Source: Parasponia andersonii (lineage: Eukaryota; Streptophyta; Magnoliopsida; Rosales; Cannabaceae). Taken from it: DNA of 64,000 bases. A model generated the notes under the pieces. The model searched no databases. It had not been told where the DNA came from and saw nothing but the letters and a program-made list of their open reading frames with translations. Below are positions 1-14,706 of the stretch, in pieces; positions within the stretch are counted from its first letter, which is position 1, and each line of letters opens with the position of its first letter. The stretch covers positions 1,718,237-1,782,236 of the forward strand of contig JXTB01000014.1 of assembly GCA_002914805.1 (NCBI GenBank), read 5' to 3'. A program made the position numbers and the translations under genes.

Positions 1-82
1 TTATGTATTACCATTTTGTGTCAATTTTCTAAATATTTGGGCTACAACACATTGTGGCCTTGTGAAAAAATGATATAAATAT

Positions 83-292
83 GACTAATTTGGACTAAAA
101 TGACTTTTTATATTTTTTTAAATGATATTTTTAAAAGTGTCAAAAATATTTTGACCTATAATCAAGAACTTTTTGACCATAAAAACAATCATTATCTAAG
201 ATCTTTTATGATCAATAAGTTTTTAACGCTCTTAAAAATGTTATTTTAAGAAAAAATGCACAAAAAAAAAATCATATTGGCCCAAGTTAGTC
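83..292. repeat. Fold-back repeat, family FB, copy A
   Basis: The two ends are inverted copies of each other: a GACTAATTTGG..AAAATGACTTTTT start and a matching ..TCATATTGGCCCAAGTTAGTC end. The interior is T/A-rich and contains the words TTTTGACC and GACCATAAAA. A second copy follows at 347-522, and weaker copies lie near 30253-30470 and 63711-63900. It is most likely a non-autonomous DNA element (MITE-like). I see no coding capacity. The true outer ends are unsure because similarity between copies continues past the inverted ends into ATTCATGTC. Confidence 0.5.
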
Positions 293-346
293 TTATTCAT
301 GTCTTGTCCCATGGCCTTATTGGTGAGAAAAAGACATATTAGGGAA

Positions 347-522
347 GACTAACTTGGATCAAAATGACTTTTTGTAAATTTTTCTAAAAATGATATTTTC
401 AGTTAACGAGGACTCAAGTATGATCAAGAGCATTCTTGAGTTATGGTCAAATGCGTTTTGACCATAAAAAGCCTTTTTTAAAAAAATGCACAAAAAAAAA
501 AGTCATTCTAGCCCAAGTTAAC
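347..522. repeat. Fold-back repeat, family FB, copy B
   Basis: It has the same architecture as copy A 55 bases upstream: GACTAACTTGGATCAAAATG at the left, and GTCATTCTAGCCCAAGTTAAC inverted at the right. The interior holds GTCAAATGCG and TTTTGACCATAAAAAG. The side-by-side copies in the same orientation suggest either a local duplication or nested targeting. It is non-coding. Confidence 0.5.
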
Positions 523-599
523 ATATTCATGTCATTCTCTCCTTAGTGGCTGGGCCTTTAATTATCTATCTCGCGAATATGGTTAGAACCCAGGTTACC

Positions 600-1720
600 C
601 TTTTTTCAAATTTTTTTTTTTTTTTTAAAGAAAGCACTAAATCATTTTTTCTCTCTTTTTTTCCTCCTTCTTATGAACACAATAAGCTACATTTTTTTTT
701 TTTTTACAATTACTGATTTCAAGAGTGACTATTTACAATATTATTTATTTATAATTACTAAATTAAGTGTGAGCTTCTGGTAAACAAAATGGTTGCTAAT
801 TACAAGTAAAGAATAATTTGATTATTGATTTAGTAACAAAATTTACCAAATTGATTAGGGCAAACCAGTAACTATTTTGGTAACCACTTGGGTTATTGGT
901 TACAAAATTATTGATTGATTTCCATTAACTAAATTGGTTCTTTATTTTTTATTTTAGTTATAATTGTTTTTTTTTTTTAGAATGAGAGTTTTTAGGGGCC
1001 AATCAATAACTATCTTGGTAACCACGGAAGTTACTAATTACAATATTGGCGACTAATTTCCATTAACTAAATTAGTTTTTATTTTTTAATTTTTGGCTAT
1101 ATATATACTTAGAATAAGAATGTTTGAATTACCTAACGAGTATTAGATAACATGTGGTAACCATTTTGATTAATAATAACCACGCTAGTTACCGATTTCT
1201 ATAATTACCTGATTGGTTTCTAGTTAGGGTCAAAACCTATTTGATTACTTGTATCTCTAGTACTTATATTGGTTTTTAGTTATTGCTTTTAGAAAACGCC
1301 ATTTTATTACTAATTTTATTATTGATTTCCAAATTCCAACAACTAATTTGTTTATTAGTTTACGGTAACTAATACTAGTCCGATAGAACGTCATTTTGTT
1401 ATCGGTTTTTGGTTTCCAACTTCCAATAATCAGTTAAGTTATTGGTTTTCCAAAACTATTTTTTATATTAGTTTCATTTAAAGCAAATTAACTACTTAAA
1501 ACTCAGTAACAAATTTTGTTAATGGTTTCATAAAAAAATCAAATTTTCTTACTAATTTTGTTGCTGATTATATAATGGTTTCTAGCTACTGGTAGAAACT
1601 AATTGGGCTTCCAGTATTTTAGCAATCAAATTAAAAAAAAAATTAGTTTTTAGTCATTGCTAGAAACTAATTTAATTTATGGTTTCTAGTAACAAAATCA
1701 TATTATGGAAAAAAGCCTAA
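600..1720. repeat. Degenerate AT-rich array rich in ATTGGTTACTAG-type words
   Basis: The stretch opens with pyrimidine runs and CCTCCTTCTTATGAACACAATAAG, then dissolves into about 1 kb of variants of 'TTACTAATTTGGTTTCTAGTTA'-like words (for example near 840-920, 1000-1080 and 1380-1440). Similar pyrimidine-then-GAGCTAC-then-TTACTAG blocks recur at 33230-34750, so the two look like relatives of one decayed tandem repeat. I see no gene here. Unit boundaries are too eroded to give an exact period by eye. Confidence 0.4.
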
Positions 1721-2655
1721 CAGAAGAAAATCGGATATGCTCCATCTTACCCATTTCATAAACTACAATTTGAGTTTCGACTTAAATTTTTTTCATTTTT
1801 TTCCTCCTTGAAGCTAGAACATTTTCACTTAGACTTGAAAGAAAATTTACTACATTAACAATCGACTTCGTAGAATTTATTAACTTCAACTATATTAAGA
1901 ACTAGTCAACTACTTAAGAATCACCATCATCTTCTTCTTATTTTTTTTTCTTGGATTACAATTATTATCTTAAGTTTATGTTCAAAATAATCTATTGATG
2001 TAAATAGTTTACGGAAAAAATCGAGCTATCTGCACCATATAAGATTGATAGAGCGAACTACTAGTTCTAGAATAAGAGACATTCATCCTAATCACTACCC
2101 ATTATTGTTGTGACTATTATCCTTTCTCAAAAGGGGATCTTTTAGATTGATATTTATAATTTGTTAGCTTATTCTTGTACCTGTTTAATGGGGTCAAAGA
2201 AAGTAAAGAGACTACTAATGGATCTAAGTGATTGTTAAACTATACATACATATTTTCGACGAATAATGTTAGGGATCCCGCATATTATTTCACATTTTTA
2301 ATGTTGTCTTATATGTTTTATTTGATAAAATTTACCACTAGTATATTAATAAGATATAGCAATTAAATGTTTATGAATAAAAAGTATTACTGAAAAAGTG
2401 AGATAATATCAATTCGTTCTGAAAAAGAAAAGCATCTGTTCAATGTTTTTAGATCACATAAAACATATGTGCTTATTGTTGTGCATTTGTAATGTAATTG
2501 TTCACCAATCAAATACTAACAAATCAAATGTCACATAAAATGTTATTAAAAAAAGTGAGATAATAAATTAGATCACTAATATTATTATTCTTTAATGATA
2601 TAGTTTCTTCCTTTATATGCTATGCATTCATTGTTGCTTGAGGAAAAGGGGGAAG
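1721..2655. other. Gene-free AT-rich spacer
   Basis: No open frame, splice pattern or transposon end that I can support. It is low-complexity A/T DNA between the degenerate array and the solo LTR. Confidence 0.4.
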
Positions 2656-3487
2656 TGTGGGACCGTTTCCAAATCACACACCACGTGGACGATTAAGTGG
2701 CAGAACATGTCACAAACATGGCTCACCGTCTGACATGTGTCGAGAGTGACTACTAAAGGCCACGCGAACCGCAGGTGGTACCACATCGGTCATTGGGCTG
2801 TCCGAGGTTAAGGCCGAGCCCATCCCAAACCCTGGATGGACTCGGCCCAGTTCGATCCTTACTTCAACAGTTGGGGGTCGGAAGCCCCGGGGGTCTTCCA
2901 CCAGAGTACAATGCAAAGCAACTCGCAGCTCCAAACCCAGACAGAGCATTTAATGCGATCTTGAGTAGGTGTGCGCATGGAGCAAGTTGTCCTGACAGAA
3001 CGGCGATTTGTCAAAATCTCGCCCCTGACAGACTCGAGCCATAGGAGATGGCAGAAACTATGCTACAGCGGTGTAGGGGGGATCACGGTAATCTCGGCCC
3101 GTGACCTCTAGAAAAAGTCTTGACGAAAAAGGTACTCGGCCCTGAGATTGAGAACCAGAAGGTTCACAATTTCAGGACTATATATATATGAGCCATGCGT
3201 CCCCAAAAAGGCAGGTACGCATACAAAAAAAAATATTTAAAAAGTTTACAAGCAAGAAATAAAGATATACTCATACAGATATAGAGAAAAACTGAATCTT
3301 TGCTACTCAATCCCAGGAATAAATATCTGACTTAAGCATCAGAGAGTCTTTGAAATGGTCACCCCCGCCTCTCCGATCCTGCCTGAAGTCAAAAGCTCTT
3401 TGGGATAGCAAAGATACATAGACAGTTGGAAGATACGACACCGACAATTCAGAGACACATAGACAGTTGGTAAAAACTACTCCAACA
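2656..3487 (+). mobile_element. Solo LTR of an LTR retrotransposon, copy 1
   Basis: An 832-base block runs from TGTGGGACCG to CTCCAACA, the TG...CA ends of an LTR. A near full-length relative of almost the same size (831 bases) lies in the opposite orientation at 56015-56845. The block is clearly more GC-rich than its surroundings. A TATA-like run, ACTATATATATATGAG, sits near 3178, as expected for an LTR promoter. No internal retrotransposon coding region, primer-binding site or second LTR lies next to it, so it is a solo LTR left by recombination between LTRs. The flanking five bases (GGAAG and AGAAA) are only a weak, eroded target duplication. It is an old fossil of an unassigned family. 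Short open frames inside it are not genes. Confidence 0.8.
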
Positions 3488-4175
3488 AGAAACATCATTT
3501 CAATTTTTCCATATAACATAAAATACATATGCTTCCCGTGCACTTGTGATATCAAATGTTCTACTCTTTTTATATTCTCTTTCTTACTAGTTATACAGTT
3601 ATACTAATACTAGTTTTGAGGACCTCTAAGAGACATTTTATACATCATTTTTATGGAGGTATTTTCTTATATTTTATTATAATTGAGTTTTATCGGAATA
3701 GAAAAATAACAAAGTTGCATTGAAATAGAGGGTCAAAATTAATAATAATCTTATTTTTTATATGGATAATATTTATGGAGAATAATCGTTGATGTGCATG
3801 GAAATGCATTTTTTAAAGGAAAAATAATTTTTTTTTTAAATATTATGCAGTTGAATTATAAAGGAAAAGACATTTATAAATAAAATAAAATTACCAATTT
3901 TTCAAATGGTATTTTGATTTTTTTTTTGTTTTAAAAAAACGCACTACTTCACCAACCCAAATTACCGCGAGGACAGAAATGCTCTTTTGAGTTTTTGAGT
4001 ATTTAGAGCCAAAGAGGGTAAAATGGTCATTCAGAGAAATCTGGTAAAGACCGCTGCTTTGGTTTGAAGCATTGGGGGGTCCGAACTATCTTCTTTCTCT
4101 CTGCCATAAACCTTTCTAACTCCCAAACAGAGACTTTGAAACCCTAACTCGAACCAGAAGCTCAAAAATTCAGCC
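3488..4175 (+). promoter_or_regulatory. Upstream region and 5' leader of adenylate kinase
   Basis: This AT-rich spacer between the solo LTR and the adenylate kinase start must carry that gene's promoter. I see no convincing TATA box at the expected place. The last 130 bases become C/T-rich (around 4080-4110), typical of a housekeeping plant leader. The start context CAGCCATGGCA is a good plant initiation context. Confidence 0.4.
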
Positions 4176-6380
<2,205 letters not shown>

Positions 6381-9300
6381 GGCTGGATCTATCCCCTTAA
6401 CTTTGTGGATTCTTTCCCAAAAATCTTAGATTGTGGCCCGTTTATATTTTATATGCATTTGAAATGCTGACTTTTGGGCTTATTTCATTGATTTTCGAGT
6501 TGCAAATGCCGGCTGTTTGTCAACTTTTTGAGCATTAAATGAGTACTAACTTAAAATAAAATGCAAAGAAATTGTTGGTTGCTACATTCTCAAATTTTCA
6601 TTTTCATTCTCATTGCTCTATACTTCGAGCCATGTAAATTCGTTGTTGTTCTTGCATCTATTTGCTGATATTGCCGAAGTCCCAAACAACCGATGCATAA
6701 TGACAGGTAACCTTTTTTGTTCTCACCCTCGACTAAAGAATTATGGCTTCTTGTTATATTCCTGATGATGTTTCTCACCTGCTTTTGCCTTTACTGTGAT
6801 AATTGTGGTTGCAATGAGAATGATGGACATGATGATATTTTGGGATTATAAAACCAAAATAATTGCAGTTAGCAAACAAAAACAATGGTGGCAGATTTCG
6901 CAAAGATATTACATCTACATCTGGACCCCTAAGGTACCTTCGTTTGGGTGTCAACTTTAGATCTTTTGTAACTGTAATATGACATGTTCCCAAAAGAGGT
7001 ATTCAATATTTTTTCAAGGGTGCGGTAACTTTATTAAGAAAAACCTGTTCTTGATGTATTTTTGGCAGCAGGTAGGTTTCTTGCCAATTTCCATTAATAT
7101 CAACTTGTCTATTAGTGTCTCCTTTTTTTCATCAATATTTTCCGACTTTTTCTTTTGTTCACAGCACGCATTTTTGTTAAAGAGTTAAAGTCCAAAACTA
7201 TATTCAGAGGTTGTTACACAACACTTGACCAAATTTCAGAAAGTAATGAATTCGGTCATTATCCTTTGATGCAATTATAGTTTTCAAATACTCGAAGTTC
7301 AAATTTTGATCAAAGCGAGTAACACCTTGTGTTTTGCACAAGTTATTCGTCATCACGAAGATGCATTAGTGCCTTGTAGTCTTTGTTTTACCATACTGGA
7401 ATTACGAAATCAATTACGATTCATTTGGGAGTTATGTGGTACAATACACAACTAGGATATTTTTGGAAGGTTTGATTAGGTTACTATTACGCCAATTTCA
7501 ACCAATGTGCTTCTGTTGTATCCTGATACGAAATTTTGGTTCATGTTTTATACCAACCAATACCAAGCATTTTGGGCATGTTCCTCCCTACTACTCTAAA
7601 CTAAAAATGTCTGAGTATTTGAAAGCAATATTAATGATGAAAAAGCATGTGTTTCAATGCTCTTGAAAGACAACATAAATCAAGGGATAATATCAGGATT
7701 TTGTGAATTCATCTTTTCCCTTTTTCGAACCCTCATTCCTAATAGTGATTTAGTTTTAATCAATATTATTTTTAAGATAATGCCAATAAGAAGGAAGAAT
7801 CTTCGCCATTTTTGGTAACCCGAATCAGTGCCTCATTTTAGTAGACACCAATGACTAGTATTTTCAAACCCAATTTTGTCCAGAAGCGATGAAACAAAGA
7901 AATATAAAACGCAAATGGTATTTTCTACCAACTAAGTTTAAGGGGAGTTTATAAGAGGGGCGAAATCCCTCCTATGTAATTTNACCAAAATTGATTTTTT
8001 TAACCTAGAACTAAGAGGCAAAACTAGTTGTCTGATGATTTTCGAGTTGGTTGTAGATCTGTTCTCTCCTTCTTTCTTCTTTTTTTTTTTGTTTTTTTTT
8101 TTTTTTTTGAGAATTTGATCGTTTCTGTTTTCGGGTTGTAAAACTGCTTTTCCATCAAGTATTACCATTTTTCCGTTGAACTTATGTAATTAATTTGAGT
8201 ATGAGATATATTGGGGTATACGCTTTGCTTGATATATGGTATCAATTAATCGTTTTTAATTTGGCTTTTTCTTTGATGTTTTCTATCGAGGAATATGTCT
8301 ATTAGTCCATGTTCCTGTTTATATGTTTCTTTTTAGTTTGGCTTTTTCTTTGCTTGACATTTTGGGAGGGAAAAAAAAATACGGGATTCTATTTTTTCTT
8401 GTTTGGATTGAAACAAAAAATGATATTTTTATTTTTCAAAGAAAATAAGAATTTGATTTGATATTATTTTTTAGTGTATAAAATTTTAATGCACTAATTT
8501 GTAATACCAAAAATGTCAAAATAAAATTCTATAAACTTAATATTGCTTTTGAGGACTAAGATCATCAATACCTATATGTACGTGAGATTGGATGTGTAAG
8601 GTTGGATTGCATTGCCAAAATTGTCTTCATTTCTGAGCCAGAGTTTAAAAGACTATATAGTATTCACAAACTAAATGGGATTAGATTGGGAGTGTGGATA
8701 TTTTCTCACTAGATCTTTCTTCCTCCTTTTTCTTTCTTTTTTTTTTCCCTACTGGCTACTGTAAATGTAAAACAACTGAACTTGGTGTATAAGCTTTAAT
8801 CCCCATAGTTTACCACATAATTTTTATACTCTTTACAACTTGAGACGAAGGCAATATGCCCAATTCAGCAAGCAAACAGATTTTTTTTTAATAGAACCGA
8901 ATACAATATAATGCTAGAAACCAGTTAGGAATGATATAAGATATGTTATTGTGTGGCAAATTGAGATTGTTTATTAGCAGTAGGATTAAATAAAAAAAAC
9001 TCACTATTTTTACCTCTCTTATACTAGAATATCTTTTTTTTTTTGAAAAATGTATATATACACGTACTATAATTTATAATTATAAGTAGCTGAAAATTAG
9101 AGCAGTTCTTTTGGTCCCAATAAATCCGTTTGCTTCATTTATTTTATTTTGGTGAACAGGTTGTTACTATTTTAGGGGACAGGTTGTTATTTTTTTTTTT
9201 AAGGAAACTGTTGCTACTATTTTGTTACAAATATATAATTTATTTTGATAATGTTAGGTCCATCAAAATTTTTACTAAATTTTTAATCAAAATTTTTACT

Positions 9301-9581
9301 AAATTTTTAATACAACGTACGTGTGATACGTGAGTTAACAATATTCGATTAGTAAATATGATTAATTTATTTGTAATAAAATTTAATACACTAATTAAAT
9401 TATGGTAACTCAAATATTACATATGATATGCTGGTATTAAAAAATTGGTAGAGTTAATATTATTCAATTTCTTTTAGCTGAGCGCAGTAATATTTAGAGA
9501 CAGCCAGTAAGAGTCAGAGGTACTCATTTTCTTCATTTCTGGGTTTTTCTTCCTTTTTCTCTGTTTCATCAAAAAGCTGCT
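6381..9581. other. 3.2 kb spacer between the two adenylate kinase copies
   Basis: The 3' untranslated region of the first gene occupies roughly the first 180 bases. After that I see no supported gene. The short open frames here (for example around 7436-7666) have no recognisable domain, splice partners or codon bias. There is a long pyrimidine run at 8070-8109 and one ambiguous base at 7983. A 23-base direct repeat of the AAAATTTTTACTAAATTTTT type occurs at about 9266-9310. Confidence 0.4.
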
Positions 9582-11863
9582 ATGGCGAACTTGGAAGATG
9601 CTTCCTCCTCCATCGATCTCATCAACTGATCGTCAACACCCTATAAAAGCATCATTCTTATCGGTAAAGTCCAAATCTTTGTGTCGTCTAATGTACATGT
9701 AAGTACCAACATTTATAGATATATATATATATATATAATATATATATAAGCAAATAATTTGCGTTGGTTTACTACGTTGTTTGACCTACGGAGCAGGTCC
9801 ACCTGGATCAGGAAAAAGTACTCAATCTACAATGATTCAGGATGAACACGGTTTATGCCAGTTGGATAAAGTTGAATTGATTAGAGCTGCGTTTCTTGCT
9901 AGCACTACTCCTTTTGGGGATTTAAACCAAGAGGCTATGGATAAGGTATATTTATTCCTAATCTCCTACGTGACTTTTTACTATTTTATGTGTGTGCGTA
10001 TATATATATATATATATATATATTGTGCTGGTGCTTTAGCACTTGATCCTTTGATGTTACTATAAAGTTGGTAATGCTAGTCTATCTAACTATACATATT
10101 TCAGAAAGAACTTGTTCAGGAAGACCTTGTTGTTGGTGTCATTGGTGAAGCAATACAGGATTTCATTTTGGATGGAGAACTAACTACTGTGGACGAAGCA
10201 CAGAAGGTTCCATCATCTACTCGTTTGTACTTTCTTTGGAACTCGGATTCTACTAGAGGAAAAAAAAAAAAAAAAAAAAAAAAAGAGCGAAAACAGTTTC
10301 TTGTGTTTGGATTTTACCCAAAAAAAAAGGAAAAAAAAAACTTTAAGAGAAGTACGAGATCAATTCAAGTTTGGGATGATTTAGAACCCCATATATTGAA
10401 AAAGAAAAAAGATTAATGTCTTCACCTTTTTTTTTTTTTTTTTCCTTTTTTCTTGTAGTCTGTTCCTTCAATGTGTTTTTCCTCACCAAGAGACACAATA
10501 TCGATTTTGTTTTATTTCATTCATCTAATTGTCTTTTTTTTTTTCTTTTTTTTTTTCTTTCAATACATGAGCAGCTTGAAGATATGCTAGCAAAACAAGG
10601 AGTGAAAATAGATAAGGTGCTCAACTTTGCAATTGACGATGCAATCTTGGAGGAGATGAATACTAATAGGTGGATACACCGTTCTAGTGGTAGAGTCTAT
10701 CACTCAAAATTTGCAACTCCCAAGGTTCCTGGTATTAATGATGTAAGACATCTCTTGATATTTTAGTGTTTTTATTTTTTCATTTTTATTTTTAATATGT
10801 TGGACTTGTTTTACTAATCTGTAATTCAAGACTTTGAAATAACAAAGTTTTGGAAAGGAATATGAATTAGAATGTTTGTATCTCTATTTATAGTGTTGAT
10901 GATTTACCTATTAGAAGTTGTAAATATATATAATCATTCTAATTCTCTTTCCTATGTATAATTAGAATCTTCTTAGAAACCAGGAATAGGAATTAGAATT
11001 ACTCAATTATTAGAATAAGTCAAAGTCAAGGTTGTCTTTTAGAAACATTTAAAGTAAAATTAAAATTTGTTCTTTAGGATAAATTTTTAAATTTGTTTTG
11101 ATTTTATAGGAAACAAAATGAGGATATATGGGTTAGATTTCTTTTTTCTTGTTCATTTTTTTGTTCTCTTAGCCTAGTTGAGGTGAATCTTGTTCCTCTT
11201 GTTCTTATTTGTCCAAAGGTCACTGGGGAACCTTTGGTTCAAAATCAGACTGATAATGCAGCTATTCTCGAGTCGAGCCTGAAATTTTATCGCAAGCTAA
11301 CGGAACCAGTATGCTTTCTTTTGTCAAACTTATTACTGTTATTATTATTATTATTATTATATTTGGCTCTACATTAAATTCTAAGAACATAATAATAATA
11401 ATAAAAATAGTATTTGTAGTAGTAAAAGTATGATCAGTTGTGCATGATCTAGATTCTTATATAACTAGACCTTCAACGATGCCTCGTCCCATGGCGATCA
11501 TATCAGAAGACTTTTTTCGTTCTGTTTTCGGGGTCATGTTGTACAATATGGTTTTTGCTTCTGATGTAATTTTTTTTTAATAATTTAATTATCATCAAAA
11601 AATGGTTAGAATTGGTGAGAAAGTAGTTCAGCATACAAAAAATCTCATTGTAATGTGTGATCACCCTTACTTATATACTCAAATTTCAGGTTGAGCGTTA
11701 GATAATTGATTTTTCTTGATTTTCCCATTTTATAATATCTATTTATTATTTTTTATAATGTTTTTTCTTTAAAAATGAAAATTTCAGATTATTGACTACT
11801 ACAGGGTGAGAGAAACCTCCCGAGGAGGTCAGAGCTGAGATTCTGAAAGTGCTCTCTTCTTGA
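9582..11863 (+). pseudogene. Adenylate kinase pseudogene (tandem duplicate)
   Basis: It is a paralogue of the gene at 4176, with all five introns at the same positions, so it arose by DNA duplication and not by retroposition. Exon equivalents: 9582-9663, 9797-9945, 10105-10206, 10575-10742, 11219-11308, 11788-11863. It is broken as an enzyme. Exon 1 lost about seven codons and runs into a TGA after MANLEDASSSIDLIN. Exon 2 keeps a P-loop but with GKST instead of GKGT, and the AMP-binding TGD is replaced. Exon 3 lost six codons, and DGFPRT has become DGELTT, removing the conserved Arg. Exon 6 lost an internal stretch that shifts the frame before the old EKPPEEV..LSS end. Exons 4 and 5 are still well preserved, which suggests fairly recent decay. 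Introns carry TA and poly-A microsatellites. A truncated transcript cannot be excluded. Confidence 0.9.
9719..9748. repeat. TA microsatellite in intron 1 of the broken adenylate kinase
   Basis: About 30 bases of nearly pure TA/AT dinucleotide. A second run is at about 10000-10023 in intron 2, and a poly-A run is at 10260-10284 in intron 3. Confidence 0.85.
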
Positions 11864-11893
11864 AAGTACTGCAGGGTCTAATCTATTCCCCAA

Positions 11894-12073
11894 CTGTGTG
11901 GATTGGTTATGGTTCCCATAGACCTTAAACTTGTAGCCCTCTTAATAAGGTACTTAATATGCAGTTGAACTGCTAATTTTTTACTCTGTGGATGGATTTG
12001 GTTCCCATAGACCTTAAAATTGTAGCCCTGTCAATAAGTTACTTTATATGCAATTGAACTACCAACTTTTGGG
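11894..12073 (+). repeat. Tandem duplication of the 3' untranslated segment
   Basis: Two copies with an 89-base period (11894-11982 and 11983-12073) share GGTTCCCATAGACCTTAAA, TTGTAGCCCT and TATGCA(G)TTGAACT. The intact adenylate kinase has a single related segment after its stop (about 6402-6482, with TTGTGGCCC and TTTTGGGCTTAT). The duplication therefore happened after the two genes separated, only in the broken copy. Confidence 0.75.
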
Positions 12074-12877
12074 CTTATATGATATGATACATACATAATA
12101 ATGACTATGGAAACAAGAAGTGTGCGATGCTTACTACTAACATTAATTTTCTTTCTCAACAAGTTCCTTTGACATGTTATTACTTGTAATTATCATGATT
12201 ATCTGGACCTATAAATACCGTATAATTCGGAATATCTAAGTGACAGAATTCTAATTTATCTTGTGTTTACTTCATCGAATAAAGACTCTTTTATACATGG
12301 AAAAATAGCCTTAGAGAAGCCAGCTTAGAATAAGGTAAAAGAGCCAGATATGGCGGCAGGCAGCAAGGAGACAACTGAGAGTGAGGAGGAACTGCTCTTT
12401 GGCAGCAAGGCCTTGAAAAACATATTCCCATTTAGATAAAATTGACAAGAATGGATGTCTTTGATATTGTTTTAACGAGTCATCAATGAATTTTAGCAGA
12501 TTTGCCTTACTTGGAACTTCTCTTTGTAGAGCTTAGCAGCTGTAGCATGTGCAAGGATTAACTTATGGCGCACAATGTAAGGTTCTGTGGACGAGTTACC
12601 AGCCGGACACGGACCAAAAGGCGTGGGCAGTGAACATCTTCATGGAGCACCTTTCACCACCATGTCATATACAAGTACAAGAACAAATGGTCCATTTATT
12701 GTGATCCAGTTTTTGACTGTCTCCATATGTTTGGAACAGAAGTTCACAGTAGTCCTTGAAATCATTCCTGCAAATTAACAGGGAAAGCATATAAAATAAA
12801 TTAGACCAAATGTAAAGCTACATTCAGTCATGAATATTAAGGAAGAAAGAAATGGAATATATCAACACTGAGGCTTA

Positions 12878-12994
<117 letters not shown>

Positions 12995-13194
12995 TTAGGC
13001 TTAAAAGAATACCATGTATCACTAAGATACAAGCATATAACTAGCTTAGTGAATTGATCAATGAATTGATTCAAAATGGTACTCCACCGCTTTGTTTACT
13101 AGTGAACCATTTGACTAAAATGGTACTCCACGGCACATACCATGTGTGACTAAAATTATCAATGAATTGATTCAAAATGGATGGTATCTTTTTT

Positions 13195-13545
13195 ATACCA
13201 TGTATTGTGATACTTTATTCTGTTTATACCTTCTGTTTTGATTATTATTAACATTAATCATTAGATTTAATATTTATTACAAATTAATAAATTGATAGTA
13301 GTTTAAACTAGTTAATTTACTAAGATAATTTAATAAATTTATTTTCGGATCAATTTTTATATAGTTTATTTTTAATTTTTTAAACGGCATCTTAGTAAAC
13401 TAACTACTCTAAATTAGTATTGTGGTATAAATTTGTAACAAAATTTCAAATCTAAATATTAATGTTAATAATAACCAAAACATAATATATAATTTGAACA
13501 AATTGTAAAAATACATAGCATCAAAATAATAATATCTCAATTCAA
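13195..13545. mobile_element. Inverted-repeat element inside the beta-glucosidase pseudogene
   Basis: Two arms mirror each other: about 13232-13290 (TTTTGATTATTATTAACATT, then TTAGATTTAA..TTACAAATTA) and about 13432-13492 on the opposite strand (TTTGTAAC..AAATCTAAA, then AATGTTAATAATAACCAAAA). The interior is A/T-rich with no frame. It is probably a MITE or fold-back element. Outer ends and target duplication are not clear. Flanking DNA (13075-13200 and 13545-13640) also holds repeated GTTTACT..AGTGAACC words. Confidence 0.5.
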
Positions 13546-14255
13546 AATGGTATATGACGTGGAGTAAACAAAGTAGTGGACCCTCTTTGTTTACTCTATC
13601 GCTTAGTGAACCGTCTGAAAATGTTCAAGTTCTCACAAGATCCTTAACGAAAATTCGTAAGTGTTTGTTTTCCCGTTTTTTTTCCCCTATGATTTTATAT
13701 TTAATTTGGATAATGTTGCTAAATTATAAAACTTACTGGGCAAAATCCGGCTCCATGAGATGGAAAATCTGTAATGACCGGTTCCAATGTCCTTAAGATG
13801 CTTCACATCTTCCTGAAAAAAAAAACAAATAATAACACTCCAATACCAAAATTCCAAGACAAAAAACTTGGCTAGTGGTCTATCATATAAGGACATCGAT
13901 GTGTGGTCTGATTTCTTCGTTTCTTTACAAACCTGTACCTCTTATATGAATCTATTGCCGTAGAGCAGTTACTTCCATCATGAATTTTGCCTACAAATTT
14001 AAATAGAAATCAAAATCATGGTTCGTAAAATTCGCACCCTATAGTTGGTAATTGGGATGATTAAGGCTGTTTATAGGTAGGGGTTGCAGCATAAGTGTCC
14101 CAAATACTTGGTGTCCTTCCACCTTCATCTGCTGATCCTTCTATCTATAACCAGCAGTATGTGGTACATTCACGTACATCAGTACAGTTTGCAAGATTGG
14201 TAGGGGGCAAAAAGGCATGTCTTGGAGCAGTCCATATTCTGTCTTATTTTGACCA

Positions 14256-14706
14256 AGTTATCTTCACCTCAAATTTGGAACAATAATATGTTCTTGATTA
14301 CTATTAAAAGAAATTAGATGTGTCAAACATGTATAAGAAGATCTTTGTTCTATGCACATACCTGCAGGGCTGAAGTTGCGACTCCGAACACAAAATCACA
14401 AGGGAAGTCAGATCTCTTGATGTTCAAACCATCACATTCAAGAGCTAAATATCAAAGACAAAACATCAATTGTATGAGACAATAGATGAACAGTTAAAAT
14501 ATTAAATGTACTATTTAGACAATATTAAATGATCAGTTTAGTTATCTTCACCTCAAACTTTGAACTCTTTGTTCTTGATAGCTATAGAAAGAAGATCTTC
14601 ATGGTGTGTCCCACTTGCAGGGCAGAAGTTGCGACCCCGATAACAAAATCACTCAGGAAGTTAGATCTCTTCATGTTCAAGTTATCTTCAGACTCAAGAG
14701 CTATCC
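14256..14706. repeat. Segmental duplication of exon 2 in the pseudogene
   Basis: Two stretches about 250 bases apart (roughly 14256-14450 and 14530-14706) share TTATCTTCACCTCAAA, GTTCTTGAT, GAAGATCTT, GCAGGGC(T/A)GAAGTTGCGAC and AGATCTCTT. Each holds one copy of the exon encoding LN-KRS-F--DFV-GVATSA. The duplicate lies inside the decayed gene, so it has no consequence for a protein. Confidence 0.7.

Noticed and set aside
2710-3044. Overlapping open frames on both strands in the GC-richer block, and their relatives at 56466-56750
   Set aside because: They lie wholly inside the two solo LTRs, on opposite strands, with no recognisable protein. The higher GC of the LTR explains the open frames.
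7436-7666. A small protein gene between the adenylate kinase copies
   Set aside because: No domain, no splice partners, no start context, and the surrounding DNA is low-complexity.
9781-10766. Separate small proteins with a P-loop or LID motif
   Set aside because: They are single exons of the broken adenylate kinase reading into introns, not independent genes.
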